Positions 46,060 to 57,888 of a DNA stretch of 64,000 nt are shown piece by piece. The notes below the pieces were generated by a model. It was given only the letters and a program-made list of their open reading frames with translations, ran no database searches and was not told the origin of the DNA. Location of the stretch: the NCBI GenBank assembly GCA_013407085.1, contig JACCGJ010010096.1, positions 1 through 64,000 on the forward strand. The letters run 5' to 3'. The position numbers and the translations under genes are program-made. The stretch's first letter is position 1; each line of letters begins with the position of its first letter. Origin of the DNA: Atriophallophorus winterbourni (Eukaryota; Platyhelminthes; Trematoda; Plagiorchiida; Microphallidae).

Positions 46060-46568
46060 CTTCAATTTTACAAAACATTCATCATATCGCTTATACGCTA
46101 CTTTAATGTTAGACAGTATTTATTCTTTTATTGTGAATCTAAACTCCGAGCTACAATCATTATTACATAGGATTATGAGCACGAATCAAGGATTTCAACG
46201 ACATTTGATTATTGTTTGGTATCATTGGGGCAGTTTCAAATTGCGGTTCAGCGAATATCGTATGAGATTTTTAATGAGAATGTGTTTCTGATTGTTCCAG
46301 TGCCTCTCATTAAGTTGATGTTCGGTTTATTGCACGATGTATAATAGACATCATGTTTTACAAAGTTTTATTCTGTTAACATAGTCTTTAGTGTGGCATG
46401 AAACTTTTGCAATAATATATTTTCATCAAGAAAATCAATCCTCTTTTTTTAGATTGAAACATTGGTTTTGATTGACGTCCTTCCAATTAAATCGTTTTCG
46501 ACCACGATTCACTTACTCGTAAATTGAAATTCAAACAAAAATTACTTATTCAAGCTCGTCTAGCTTAC

Positions 46569-46665
46569 TCCCCAGAGCCTGCTTATTGGCCACAGAAAAC
46601 ACACCAAGTGCTAATGAAAGTATACAACAAAATATGGGAATGGGTAAATAAATTGTGCTACACAT
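46569..46665 (-). CDS. Multi-pass membrane protein copy B, exon 1 (start, TM1)
   Basis: ATG at 46663-46665, donor A|GTAAGC, 32 codons plus one base. Encodes MCSTIYLPIPIFCCILSLAL, GVFSVANKQALG, a single hydrophobic helix. It exits in phase 1, completing Ser with exon 2. It corresponds to exon 1 of copy A (53123-53213) in length, helix position and phase. Confidence 0.6.
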
Positions 46666-47264
46666 TTCGACGTTTATTTTGAAGATTGTTATTAGAATCT
46701 ATAAAAGAATTATTTTGGCAACTGTTACAATTTTTGTTTCGTAATTTCAACGCACTTAAAGCTTTGTTGAAGCAAATCTCATTAGATTCGAACTTGTTTT
46801 ACCCTAGTCCAATCGAACAGATGTTAAGTAAGCTGTCTTGTGCTGTGTGAGTTTCGAGAATGTGAGCATATCGTTAGCGGTCAATTAATCCAGGATAACG
46901 AAAAGCAAAATATCTAGTGATTTTTCGCTTTGTTCTTATTGCATAGAAAATCCATTCAAATATAGACGAAAAGCGATCGAGTGAATTGTGCAAAGAAACG
47001 CGACATAGGTAATTCCGTTTGCACAGGGAGAAATTGTTATTGAGATTAGCAATAGTTAACAGATGAGAAATAGCAATATGCTCTTTGAATGGAGCTATTA
47101 TTTTATATCACAGTAAAAGAAATTACTTTGAAAAAATTATTTGGCATACATGATTTCACTGGATGCGAAATTGGAAACTAATGCAGTAACATACCCATTT
47201 TACATTATTTGCTAAAAATATGTTAAAAAAGAATAAAACAATTTTCTCTCCTCTGTACTTTTAA

Positions 47265-49140
47265 TCCTTAGTCTACGGGAATTCGATATACGTTTTTTCT
47301 AAAATTTTTGTGTTATTCTGCTTAATTATAGCATAAATAAAACACATGATTAATTGTTATATTTTATGTATATATTTTCCATGATATTCTGAGGTGGTAA
47401 CTGGAGTTACCGCCAGTATTTTGGAACGTAATTTTACCTATTTCTTCATAACACACAATGAAATTATTATTTTTAATAAATTTAATATTTTAAAAAACTT
47501 GTAAGTATAACTCATTGCAGAATTGTTTTATGCATTTTGCACATTTGTCCCATAATTATAAAATTATGTGATCATATAATGAAATAATAGGACATGGACG
47601 TAACAAAATATTTCTCCACTTTATAATATACAGTATAATACCATATATTCATCCTTTGTAACACAAACGGTTATAGGTTTACTATGAGTGGTAGATTCGG
47701 AAGCAATTTTTTGCTGCAGTGAAACAAAGATGCACCTCACAGTGGAAGCATATACTCAAGGGGCGGGCTTGAATTCCGTTATTTGAACAAACTTCACAAT
47801 GATACTTGTTGGTAGTATATTCCGGTCAATGAATTCCTACATTACCCAAACGAACGGAGTCTAGAGTGAAATAGTTTGACTTTCGCCGTTTCGCTGGTCC
47901 TGGTCGTGTTCTTTCAGCGTAAGTTAGCAAACCACGAGTTACTTCTCAGTAGTAATCAAATTGGGTTATCTGATTATCATCGCTACATTCTGTATACAAA
48001 ATGTATGAATTGACTATTGCCGTGTCTAATAAGCCGAATAACAGCCTGTGCCACCATTTCTTACTTTACGATCCACTCCATACAGCTGAGGCAAAATATC
48101 GTGCTTATCCACGCCAACCATGTGCTTGTTGTAATCACTCACTACGCTTGGACATGTGACTATGACTTTAGTGCATCTTTTTATTTTCTTTGAACTGAGG
48201 TCATGGAGATACCATGACAATTTGATATTAGGTGCACCGGTTTTGAGTCCTTCCATTTGAAAGCTGTGATGCTGAGAGGAGTGGATCTGTAGTCAAAATC
48301 TCCTCTTTTCAGAGTTTGTCTTCAATGAGTTGAGGAAAGTCTTTTCTGCTGCTACGGATTGTTCCACATGCTAATATATTTCTAATGGATTAACCATTAT
48401 TTGAAAGGCCTGTTCTTCAGATTCCTAATCTGTATCTTCATTGTAGTCTGACGGCAGATTGTCAAATAGGAATTCGAATATTTGGCTATCGCTCAAACCT
48501 CGTCTTGCCATTTTTCTGAAAATAAGTTTTTTGGCTGTATTTACCCATTACATCAATGTTTATGTATTTATTCATTTTTGCTATGTCATTCCTTATTTTT
48601 ACGTGTTATGTATTATATCTGATTAGCAGGAATAGCAAAGAAATTATGCAATCAGAACAAATATAAATGGCTTCTATATGTCTATAACACAAAGACTAAA
48701 TTGAAATCCGTAATAAATATAAGCAACTCTGGAGTTAAATATTTCAGCTTACAAAATACTGGCAGTAACTGCAGTGCATTCCAATATATACATCGTTAAA
48801 AATTACCAGTGTTTTATTTTACATAAATGAATGTATATACACAAGAAGAACTGTATGATAAAAAATTGGCAATATATGAAATGCAATGAATGAGTGAAAG
48901 TACCTATAAACACATGATGAATTAGGAATAACAAACACGGGACTTAACGGCATGAATGTTGACACTAGACTGGCTGTAAAAAGAGCCCTGCGAGGATCAG
49001 ATGCCAGACGCCGCCTTACAAGTGCACTTCGATGGTGACTGAAGGTACCAACGAGAGCTAATGAGTAATCGAATGCTTGTTTAATTTCTATGGGCTAAAA
49101 TTTGAGGTGGTAACTACAGTTACCGTCAGTAGACAGAGGG
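47265..49140 (-). mobile_element. piggyBac-family transposon fossil bounded by TTAA
   Basis: TTAA at 47261-47264 and 49141-49144 frame 1.88 kb. The right end, read inward, begins CCCTCTGTCTACTGACGG; the left begins TCCTTAGTCTACGGGA, a degenerate match. piggyBac elements insert at TTAA and have ends starting CCC. The interior has a transposase pseudogene on the minus strand. A palindromic motif GAGGTGGTAACT..AGTTACC followed by G.CAGTA occurs near both ends (47391 and 49104). Confidence 0.8.
47682..48511 (-). pseudogene. piggyBac transposase, internally deleted
   Basis: Starts MARRGLSDSQIFEFLFDNLP, the usual acidic N-terminus (LSD.EI). After a deletion it resumes with GAPNIKLSWYLHDLSSKKI, CPSVVSDYNKHMVGVDKHDI, LPQLYGVDRKVR, the region with the last catalytic Asp. 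Then (shifted frame) LDTAIVNSYILYTECSDDNQ and TRGLLTYAERTRPGPAKRR. It ends in a Cys-rich C-terminus with YHCEVCSNN, CFHCEVHLCF and NCFRIYHS before TAG (47682-47684). About 830 bp of an expected 1.7 kb or more remains, with several stops. Confidence 0.82.
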
Positions 49141-49514
49141 TTAAGTTCACATGAGAGCAACGGAGTAAAGAAACAAAGAAAATATTTTTAATAAATGTAA
49201 TAAGGCTTATTTGAATTTCCTTTGCAAGATACGCTGTCTTGTACTGCGAATGAATTATGAATATTATGCACTTTATAGGATAAAGATAGATTTACTAACG
49301 TTCACTTATCCCTGGTTGGTGAATGATCGTGAAGGTAAATTTTACCGCATTGAAGAACAACTGATAACCACCTGAAACTTTGAAAGCACTCCAGTTTGCT
49401 AACAATATGATTATTCTCATTTGAATTTGAGAGCGATCAATTGGAATAAATTTCAGATGGTATTTCTTTTCTGGTAACGGAACTGACTAGCACTTCTGCA
49501 GCGCAACTAGACGT

Positions 49515-49602
49515 AAGTGCGATTGGTTAGAGCATGTTTTGGGTAACGTTGCACTTGTGACACAGAAGCGTCTTCAGACCAAGGGTTATACTCATACGCT
49601 GT
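49515..49602 (+). repeat. Foldback family, left terminal repeat copy
   Basis: GCGATTGGTTAGAGCATGTT, TTGGGTAACGTTGCACTTGT and GACACAGAAGCGTC match 7020-7095. It abuts the truncated LINE that begins at about 49603. Confidence 0.7.
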
Positions 49603-51860
49603 TCCCGACACTTTTTTGAAGTTGTCTCAGGAAGAAGATCATATCAACGGTTGATCTTCCCATGCGGAAGCCACATTAAGACTTTAGCAAACAATTTGCC
49701 TACAACATTCAGAAAGGAGATTTCTCTGTAATTTTTGCTTTCGCCTCTATTCCCCTTATACTTAAATAGCGTGATGATCTCCGTGTCTCGCATCTCTTTT
49801 TGGACACACTTCTCCTGCCAGCACTGAAGGAGCAAATGGTGAAGAGGTTGTAATAATGCTGCTCTACAGCATTTGATGAGCTCAGGTGGAATACCCATTT
49901 GCTAAGCGGTCGATTGCCCTATTGAGCTCATCAAGAGTAGATGGAGTATCTAGATGTTCAAAGGTTAGCAAACGCTCAACATTTTTAAGTGCATGCGGTA
50001 AAATCGTGCTATCCCTTGAGCAGAGAGAGGAGAAATGCTCTACCCATGTTTCCAGTTTTGTTGACAATCGGGTTAAAAGATAGACTAAAAGAGAGTCGTT
50101 TTAAGTTCGTTTGGACCAATGGCTTTATGGATGCCTAATTCCAGTTCAATAGTCATTTGTACATCGTCTTCCAGTCTGTTGGAACTTATTTCTTAAGTTT
50201 TCATCTGTTGGCGAAGCTTTGAACTTCAAGAATGCTGAGCGTTTCTCATCCAACACAGCAGTCATCTCAGAAGGTTTTGCTCCGAAACTGTCGCTCATTT
50301 GGGAAGTGCGATTCGGCATATACAGCTTTTCAGTTATTCTCAGTTCTCTTATGCCGTTTTGGGATTGTTTTTTGACTCGATTGGGATGGTTTTTGCGCAG
50401 CTAGATTAGTTTCGCACATGCGAGTTACTTCTATCCTTGGCTTAGCAGTCAATTTGACGTGGTGAACTATAGTCTGAGGAAACTTCAGTTTTGCACAAAC
50501 CAGTGAATGGTCAATGTCGCGGTCTGCGCTTTGATCTGGTGAACTGTGTGAACAGTTCATTAATTGTAACTAATAAGAACTTTCCGAGACAGTTTTGCCA
50601 ATGCACCAACTCTGTCATTGAAATCACCCTATACCAATGCACATTTTAAGTGGCGCCTTTTTGTGGACTGTTGTGAGGTTATGATAAAAAGCGTCTTTTT
50701 TAGCAGGCGTTGAAGAGAACATCGATGCATAAACGTTGACAAACCTAATGGTACAGGTAATTTATTTCAGATTGTAAATCCAAGTCAGTTCGCTTCTGCT
50801 ACTTTTAGTAGGTTGTTTCGCATGGCAAAATTAACTCATCAGAGCGCCCTCTTTTCCAAAAATGTGTAATTTCTTTGTGTAAGCAAACCGATGTCTGGTA
50901 ACCGCGTCTCTTGGTGGGCAGCCACGTCGACCTTCGAACTTTATATCTCATTGTGAATCACAAATGATTTCTTCACGCCTTCGTTATTCAAGACGTCGTC
51001 ATAAAATCCTAGGAGCATGGACCAGAAGTTCCTGTTCCCAGTTTTATAGCTGATCTGTGTTGCTTAGTAATTAAGTTCGCTGGTGCGTAAAGATTCAGTC
51101 TGCTTTTTGGTTTATTCTTAATCCCCTTGCACCCAATGAGGATAGCTAACCGTGGCGAGATGGTACCACATTAGCTGGGGGCTGCACACCTTGAGCTGAT
51201 CAGATGCCGTCCAATGAGATCTGAAAATCTCACCCACCATTGGAAGCAGCCCCAGGCGCTGAGATCTACGCCAGTTTAGTCCTAGCTTTTAACCGGTATC
51301 TGCTGCTTCCTGTGTGATCATCCAGAAAAGAGTAATGAAGTGTCCTCATTATTAATGCGTTAGGATGTACGCCAGGTCAGTTCAATATGGAGAACTAGCT
51401 GTTGCTCATGCAGCAAGTGTTCTTCAAGACACGTTTGTAACCAAAGGAACAGCTATGGTGAAACATTTGGAGAACAATGCCGCCACAGGATTTGTCAGGA
51501 CGAAATTGAATACCAATTCGGACTGCCTAACGTGACTACAGCCCTGGATTTTGTCTCGAGGTTGAATCCTGAAGCCATTTCCATGATTGAATCTAGCCAC
51601 ATGTCAGCAGAGGTTTGAGATAAGGGTTTTGCTTTTCCTAGGTGTACCGCCTTTATGGATTTACAAGCTCCACATGCCCGAAGCAAACTGGTTTTGAGGT
51701 GCCAGTCAGCCGCCTTCTCCTGTTCTTCTTCCACTAAATGCAGTTTCACCGATTCACACAGGACCACGCGTGCTGGCCAGGAACTGGATTTGGTCGTCAG
51801 AGGCAATATGAGATGCGTGCCATTAGAGCATTTTTGGAATTGGGTGCTCATTCCTAAAAC
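49603..51860 (-). mobile_element. LINE remnant, 5' region through RT start
   Basis: Minus strand, 5' to 3': a 5' segment encoding EEEQEKAADWHLKTSLLRAC (51495-51851); endonuclease pieces KVDVAAHQETRLPDIGLLTQ (about 50935), FVNVYASMFSSTPAKKDAFY and DIDHSLVCAKLKFPQTIVHH (about 50480); linker WVEHFSSLCSRDS (about 50040). The RT start follows: GIPPELIKCCRAALLQPLHH, KNYREISFLNVVGKLFAKV (49898-49660). It is cut off just before the FID box (LRQLQKSVGNS). Same family as 40105-41817 by the shared LQ.KCREQ region. Non-functional. Confidence 0.75.
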
Positions 51861-53122
51861 CGCTCCGGACGTGACAACTTCGGTACTAAGTCGGCGCTTA
51901 AGTTGTTACAAAATACACGCAACTGTGATTATAAGATTTTGACATTTCATATAAGCGCGTTTCTCATGGGCACCAAACATCAACAGTTAAACTATCTAAA
52001 GTAAGAGTTAACACAGCTTGCTAGCCTATATGTCTGAATGTTCAGGCATTCAAAGTTAAAGTGTTAGCAGAGGTCTCTGGTTTCCAAAAGTGATATGTAA
52101 ATCTGCGAATAGAGGATGTTCCAATATGCTTAGCTCAGTCCTTCCTAAGTCTGGGATTGATAGAAGGATAGCTGCTAAATGTTAAAGGGTGAGGGTCAGA
52201 AACAGTTTGAAAAGTATGGTCAGCAATAGCTTGTTTTTGCTCATTCGCCCTGCTGTAGGCACCAGGTAAGGCGACCTTATTTATTGTGCGCGAAGATCGA
52301 TGCACTATAGAGTTGGTCTTTGTGGCTATATTCATTGATGTATGCGGGCTTGGACACTACCAGTTCAACCATTTATAAACAGCAAAACAATTAGGTTTCA
52401 CGATGAAAGCATTTGTCTAAAATGCCTGGCCCACAAGACAACCATGTTGGGATAATACAGTGTTCATCTGAATACTATCCTTTGACCTTTTTGACGTGAG
52501 TGGCCCAGAAGGTACCCGGAGAGCACCACCCATTATAGCTCAACAAATCATGAAGATACACAAACCACCGTCTCAGCGAGATGGATCTCGTACACTAATA
52601 AAGACTTGTTAGCGGACTTCAAAGAAGATTAATCAAAACATATTGACATTATTGTAGTGCCATAAAAAATAGATTACATCAGAACTTCCGATTGATGATT
52701 TATCAGCAACAAAATCTTTGTTTAACTACACTCATCTTTTTGGTCATGAACTTAAAAAAATTTCGTGATGTTACCTCGAAATTTGAGTCAAATTTTTTCT
52801 GTTAGAATATTTTGTGGTCACATAAACTTTCTTTCTTATTAAATCGTTATAATCATTTGCCTCAATTGAACGTCACAAATGGCATGTGGTTCAATCGCCA
52901 GACTGATACTGATTGTGTCATACGCAACGCAGTTATATGCTCACCACGTCACATGACCCCGCGACTCGGCAAACAATGGAAACCCACCATGCAGTCATCT
53001 CTCATGCCAATCAACACACAGCCTGTAGAGCGGCACTCTGTTTACTCGCATAGCTGATGAGTCCTGGTCTTGATGTTTAAAATGCTCGGCGATTCTCCCC
53101 AAGCGCATTAGATCGCTTCGAA
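51861..53122. other. Spacer upstream of membrane-protein copy A
   Basis: 52380-52620 has LINE-like GC-rich sequence without a readable frame. 52860-53122, more GC-rich, directly precedes the copy A start codon and may be its 5' UTR. No promoter element could be supported. Confidence 0.4.
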
Positions 53123-53213
53123 ATGGATCGAGCGTTACTTCTGCGATGGCTTTACATTATCCAATCGGGTATAGTTATCATGCTGGCCATTATATCATTG
53201 GGTGTTAATAAAG
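53123..53213 (+). CDS. Multi-pass membrane protein copy A, exon 1 (start, TM1)
   Basis: ATG followed by DRALLLRWLYIIQSGIVIML, AIISLGVNK, one hydrophobic helix, 30 codons plus one base. The phase that joins exon 2 (G|AA gives Glu) requires a GC donor, AAAG|GCAAGT, a known minor donor class. Exon length and phase match copy B exon 1. Confidence 0.6.
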
Positions 53214-54549
53214 GCAAGTTCGTTAAAATTTTAGTTTGGATTTTGCAGGTTTTCTTTATTACTGTTGACGACATGTTACATGATAAGATTGTTATGGAGC
53301 ATGTGAAAATGTTGCATGTGCGTGATCTATAGATTTCCGGAACATCTAGAGGAATTGTTGAGCGAAGTTTTAAAGTTTATTTGAGAGCGTAATATATGAT
53401 TGGTGGATCATAATAAGTAACATTTATGATACAGTATTGAAAAACCATGGTTAATTGTAAGAACCCTATCAAACAGTGGTTTCCCAGCATAGCTTTGTTT
53501 ACTACTTTTTCACTTTTTTCAATGCCCACTGAACCTAATGTTACACTCTAACCTCTTGGCCAAAACAGCTAGAAACTGGTAATGTTCTGTAATTGTGAAT
53601 GAAGTGAGAAAAAATTATACTGAAGTATCATTTAAGTTTGTTGTCTTGGTCGCCACAATGCGTACATGAATATGATAGTGAAAATAATTTTAAAAACTGT
53701 GCGATGTAAAAATGAGCTTATTCCGTTCAAATTTTGACATTAAAAATTTCTTTCTTCTTTCTTTGTTATTTTCATGAAAAGCACACAATTAATCTTATTG
53801 TTAGTCATAAATCTACTTTTGTATTTCATATATTTTGTGCAGCGATTACACAGAACATACTTCGACTAAAACCATTTTAATAATCAAGATTCGTTCCATC
53901 TAACTTGTTGAATTATCATGTTATTCAATTACAACGAAATAACTCAATAAATACTTGATATACTTCTGGCATGATGTGAGATTATAAAAACATTGCTTGG
54001 AAAATTTTCACCCTGATTTTGAAACAAATTTCTTACTATTTAATGCAAAAGCTACCTTTCATCAGAATACACACATTAGCAAAAAATGACACGATGATTT
54101 CAGCAATTCGAATGTGATTCTCATATTATTTCTTCCAGGAGAAAATAAAATGTCGGGTTTATGTTCAAAAAGGTTGTTTCAAAGCAACAGTGCAACCCGT
54201 TGAAACGTGTTTAGTAATGTGAGTAGTGAGATTAGATTTACGAAAAAATTAACCGATATACGTCGTTTGATTAATCAAATGCGTATTTTTATTAAACGTG
54301 ACCACGAAGGTCCCTAAGAATAAGCATACAGTATTTGACATCTGATAACAAATCTGGTGAACACACCAACTCACGAGCGAAACGCGTCGTCAATACTTTT
54401 ATTTTCACTTGCCCACACTTGTTAGAAAGTTTTCTTGCATTGTTCAAATTTTAGATAGATGCTGATAAACTGTTCGAAATTAGAAGAGAATACCATGATT
54501 ATTTGAGAAAACAGTGCATTATTTCAATATATAAAACAATATGAATATA
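53214..54549 (+). other. Copy A intron 1, proximal part
   Basis: AT-rich, no ORFs or repeats recognised before the R2 repeat. Confidence 0.4.
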
Positions 54550-54818
54550 GAAGCTCATTTGCATTCATCTCCATTACACACACCCACGTCCGGTTTCGTG
54601 CTATTTGCACTCATCAGGTTGGGGCAGTAGTATCCGGATCTGCATGCGCTTGAAACAGTGGACAAATGGTAAACGAGTTGCGCTTGTATGCCAATGTTGG
54701 GTAAGGTTGGTACGACCAACCTGTTCAATCACATGAGTCCCCACTCATGTAGACTGGGTATAAACCCATGACCATGAATATAAAAGCTCATTTGCATGCA
54801 TCTCCATCAAACAGAATA
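54550..54818 (+). repeat. Dispersed repeat R2, longest single copy
   Basis: Runs from CTCATTTGCATTCATCTCCA through CACGTCCGGTTTCGTGCTAT, TTGCACTCATCAGG and GCTTGAAACAGTGG to a second start, AAGCTCATTTGCATGCATCT. One unit of about 230 bp plus the start of the next. It shares the central CCGGTTTC...TCATCAGGT motif with repeat R1. Confidence 0.8.
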
Positions 54819-54829
54819 GATGGTGAAAT

Positions 54830-55700
54830 TATTCGAGTCTACGAACGGTGTTCCTCAAGGTTCAATAGTCAGTATACTACTGTTCTCAATATTTATTAAT
54901 AATCTACCGAAACTTGTACGCTATAAAATTTTCATGTTTTCGCCGACGATTTAATATTTTGGATGAAGGTCAACTACGTTGATGAGCGCCTAGTTTTACA
55001 AGCAGACTTATATAAGCAGCACCAGTGGTCAAATCAAAACAAGATGCCCTTCAACTTCAGCAAGTTCAAAATGTTGCAAGTTTTGAAACCCTTCCCATTC
55101 ACATAAATACTTGGCAACCACTTGCTTGAGTAGAGTTTATCGCAGAAAGATCTCGGTAACTGGGTGTGCGGAAATTTGAAAAAAAGTCTGCAGTGCGAGG
55201 TCATCTATAGGCGTGCATGCAGCGTACTCGGCTTACTCCGAAGAATTTTCGGACGTTTCTCAACCAATTCAATATTAGAGGTACTCAATACATACCATGG
55301 ATGAAAAATACATCTAGCTCCTCACAAGTCATCTAAAATTGATTTTGGATCGCATATTCTACCAATTGAGCAGCGACTGAACAGACTGAGATTGTGCAGA
55401 CTCGAGCGCAAAGCGCATCCGAGCTGACATGAGCCTGAAATAACGAAAATTCCATGCACGGTCCCACCCAGTCAAACACCTCTTTAATATTGGTTCAAAT
55501 CTTCAGACCCGCAGTCACAATCTGACCACTGAAATTCCATATCTCTGATTAAACTGTCTATGTAACTTTCACGCAGTCCGTGTATGCATTTTGTGGCACA
55601 GTTTACTGCCAGAAATTGTTTCTCATCAAACGAATTGATCTTGAAACAAATTTTACGGTCTTTTATGTTAGAAGCTACTGTTTCGGCCCAATTTTATAGA
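54830..55700 (+). pseudogene. CR1-like LINE RT, 3' portion, heavily mutated
   Basis: TNGVPQGSIVSILLFSIFIN, NLPKLVRYKIFMF is RT domain 4 leading to a destroyed ADD box. Near 55560 NFHAVRVCILWHSLLPEIV is the characteristic CR1 C-terminal motif (NFxSVRV..WNSLP). Many stops and shifts in between. It lies in copy A intron 1, sense orientation. Confidence 0.7.
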
Positions 55701-56463
55701 AATCCTTTAGTGATTCCTTCTTACACGCAATTGGAAAAACAAATTAACTAAACATATTTCCAGTTAAAATTTTCTCTCTCCTTGTCACAATTGGGATTAC
55801 TTTTGCCTTTACTTTGAGGCACATAGACGCAAACAAGAAAGTAACGATTTGTTTAACTTTCAGAAATATATCCTATGGTATTGTACAGCAATTTGCTTTT
55901 TGACCATAAATCTTGAAGCTTGAAGCTAGAATCAGGTGTGGACAGTAAAATCGGTTTAAGCGAAGCTTAAAACTGTGGTATAGTAGTAAACCAATAAATT
56001 TTATGGACACAGTTTTTACCACGGGTTTTGTTCTCGCTTTATCGCGATTACATATAACTACAACCATCAGGCTGCTGGTTTTGTGATAATATGATTCTTA
56101 TTTATTAGCGGCTTTCAAATCGAGACGTTTCGCTCAATTAATTGTTTCAGAAACAATTGATAATCTTTTTTGAACGTAGTTCCGTAATCTGAAATGGTGT
56201 TTAATATATGTTTTTCAATGGAATATTACTATGTTCAAAGTTTTGTCATGTTAAATTCAAACTAAAGTTTGCTTCAAACAAAATGGCTCTCTAATTACCT
56301 GCGGTGGTTAGAGCGCTATTAAATTACAGTTCTTGTGGTGACTAAGATCATTGACCTGAATGGCTTCTTTGCCAGAAGTTAAACGTTACCCGTTACTAAA
56401 AACGATTGCTTTAGATTTTATTTTCATATTTAATTATATTTTCTATCTGCTTCTATTGTTCAG
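55701..56463 (+). other. Copy A intron 1, distal part
   Basis: AT-rich intron up to the exon 2 acceptor. No other feature supported. Confidence 0.4.
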
Positions 56464-56625
56464 AATTTCAACTGACACCCGTCAAAGGAATTGCTTTTGC
56501 GTTCGCAATCATCGGACTCGTTCTGGTCGTTGGTGCCCTGGTACTCTATGTACTTTTGTTCTTCCGGTGTGAGGAACGATGCCGATTGATTATGGGCATC
56601 GCAGTGGCTTTACTTGTCGGAGCAA
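56464..56625 (+). CDS. Multi-pass membrane protein copy A, exon 2 (TM2-TM3)
   Basis: Acceptor TCTATTGTTCAG, donor A|GTAAGC, phase 1 at both ends. Reads FQLTPVKGIAFAFAIIGLVL, VVGALVLYVLLFFRCEERCR, LIMGIAVALLVGA: a long helix, a short charged cytosolic-type turn and a second helix. Positions align one to one with 45904-46059 of copy B up to the turn. Confidence 0.7.
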
Positions 56626-57084
56626 GTAAGCATCATTTTTATGATTAGCATGACCCCTAAACGTGAGTAACATTTTGCACACTTCACATGATCTGTTTAT
56701 ATTGAAAAAAATGTAATTGATCGACCAAAAATGTGTGAGACGAATTCCCTGAGCACGTTCAAATAGGAAATATTGAATTCAGCTATGCTTGAGGTTGTAG
56801 AAGTAATATTTAAAATTGTTGTAAACAAAATGAAAAAGACTTCATTTCAATATTCTCCCGGAGTTTTGATTACCCACCTATAATTTTCCTTCCGCAGATT
56901 TGCTAGTTTGCTTTAAATTGGTTTTTATGAACGAATATACTAAGTACTAAGCGAAACAATAAGAATTTGAAAAATTGAACCAAATATGCTAACTAGAGGT
57001 CTGTGAGCAACATCACCAATATGTTAAGAACATGTAATGAAAGCTGTCGCTTAGGTTCTTTTTCAGATTTCTTGCAATACACAA

Positions 57085-57410
57085 CCCAAATACAGACATA
57101 CCGACATACATACACACATACCTACATCATACATCATACATACATACATACATACATACATACATACATACCATACATATACATACATACATACATACAT
57201 AACACATACATCCATAACATAATACTACAACATACATACATACATACATAGCCTACATACATTACATACATACATACATACAAACATACATACATACATA
57301 CCTAACATCATACATACATACATACATACATACAAACATACATACATACATACATACATATATACATACAGGCATATATATATATATATAAATATATATA
57401 TATATGTTCG
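57085..57410. repeat. Long imperfect (CATA)n microsatellite
   Basis: About 300 bp of CATA/TACA tetranucleotides with interruptions, ending in (TA)n at 57378-57406. It lies in copy A intron 2. The ORF through it is an artefact of the repeat. Confidence 0.95.
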
Positions 57411-57736
57411 ATTTAATCAAATTAGATGAGGCCATCAGGGTTCATACCGATTTGAAATACTTAAGTATCAATGAATGCAATCGAAATTAGAATGTAGTGC
57501 TTCGTGAGAATTACCTATTTGCATATTTTCCATCACTTAACTTTAAATTATCCTGTGTGTCAACATGAACTTGAGACGATAGTTTCCTATCACATTCTTT
57601 TAAATTTTTTTAAGTTTTCAAATTATGACGAAACGATTCTCATGCTCTCGTTTAATGTATGAATAAGGACAACTCATCACAATAAAACCTTTCGAAACCC
57701 TGAACTCTAATCCCTATGTTTGTTCTCACACTTTAG

Positions 57737-57888
57737 GTTGTTCAAGCTCCTTGTTTAAGATCAGTACCTTGTATCTAGCTGCCCCTGAAACGTATAACGT
57801 TACGGGTAATTTCCTCGTCCATATTATTCAACGTTCGACTCAGGCTCACTTATGTTTTGCGGCTTTACACGAAAACAAGTGGAAGCAG
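57737..57888 (+). CDS. Multi-pass membrane protein copy A, exon 3 (loop)
   Basis: Acceptor CACACTTTAG, donor CAG|GTTAAA, 152 bp; enters in phase 1, leaves in phase 0. Encodes SCSSSLFKISTLYLAAPETY, NVTGNFLVHIIQRSTQAHLC, FAALHENKWKQ. NVT is a potential N-glycosylation site and there are two Cys, so the loop is probably extracellular. The following exon with the fourth helix was not found in the remaining 6 kb. Confidence 0.6.

Noticed and set aside
57003..57251. 82-codon ORF rich in Tyr/Thr/His/Ile
   Set aside because: It is a translation of the CATA microsatellite.
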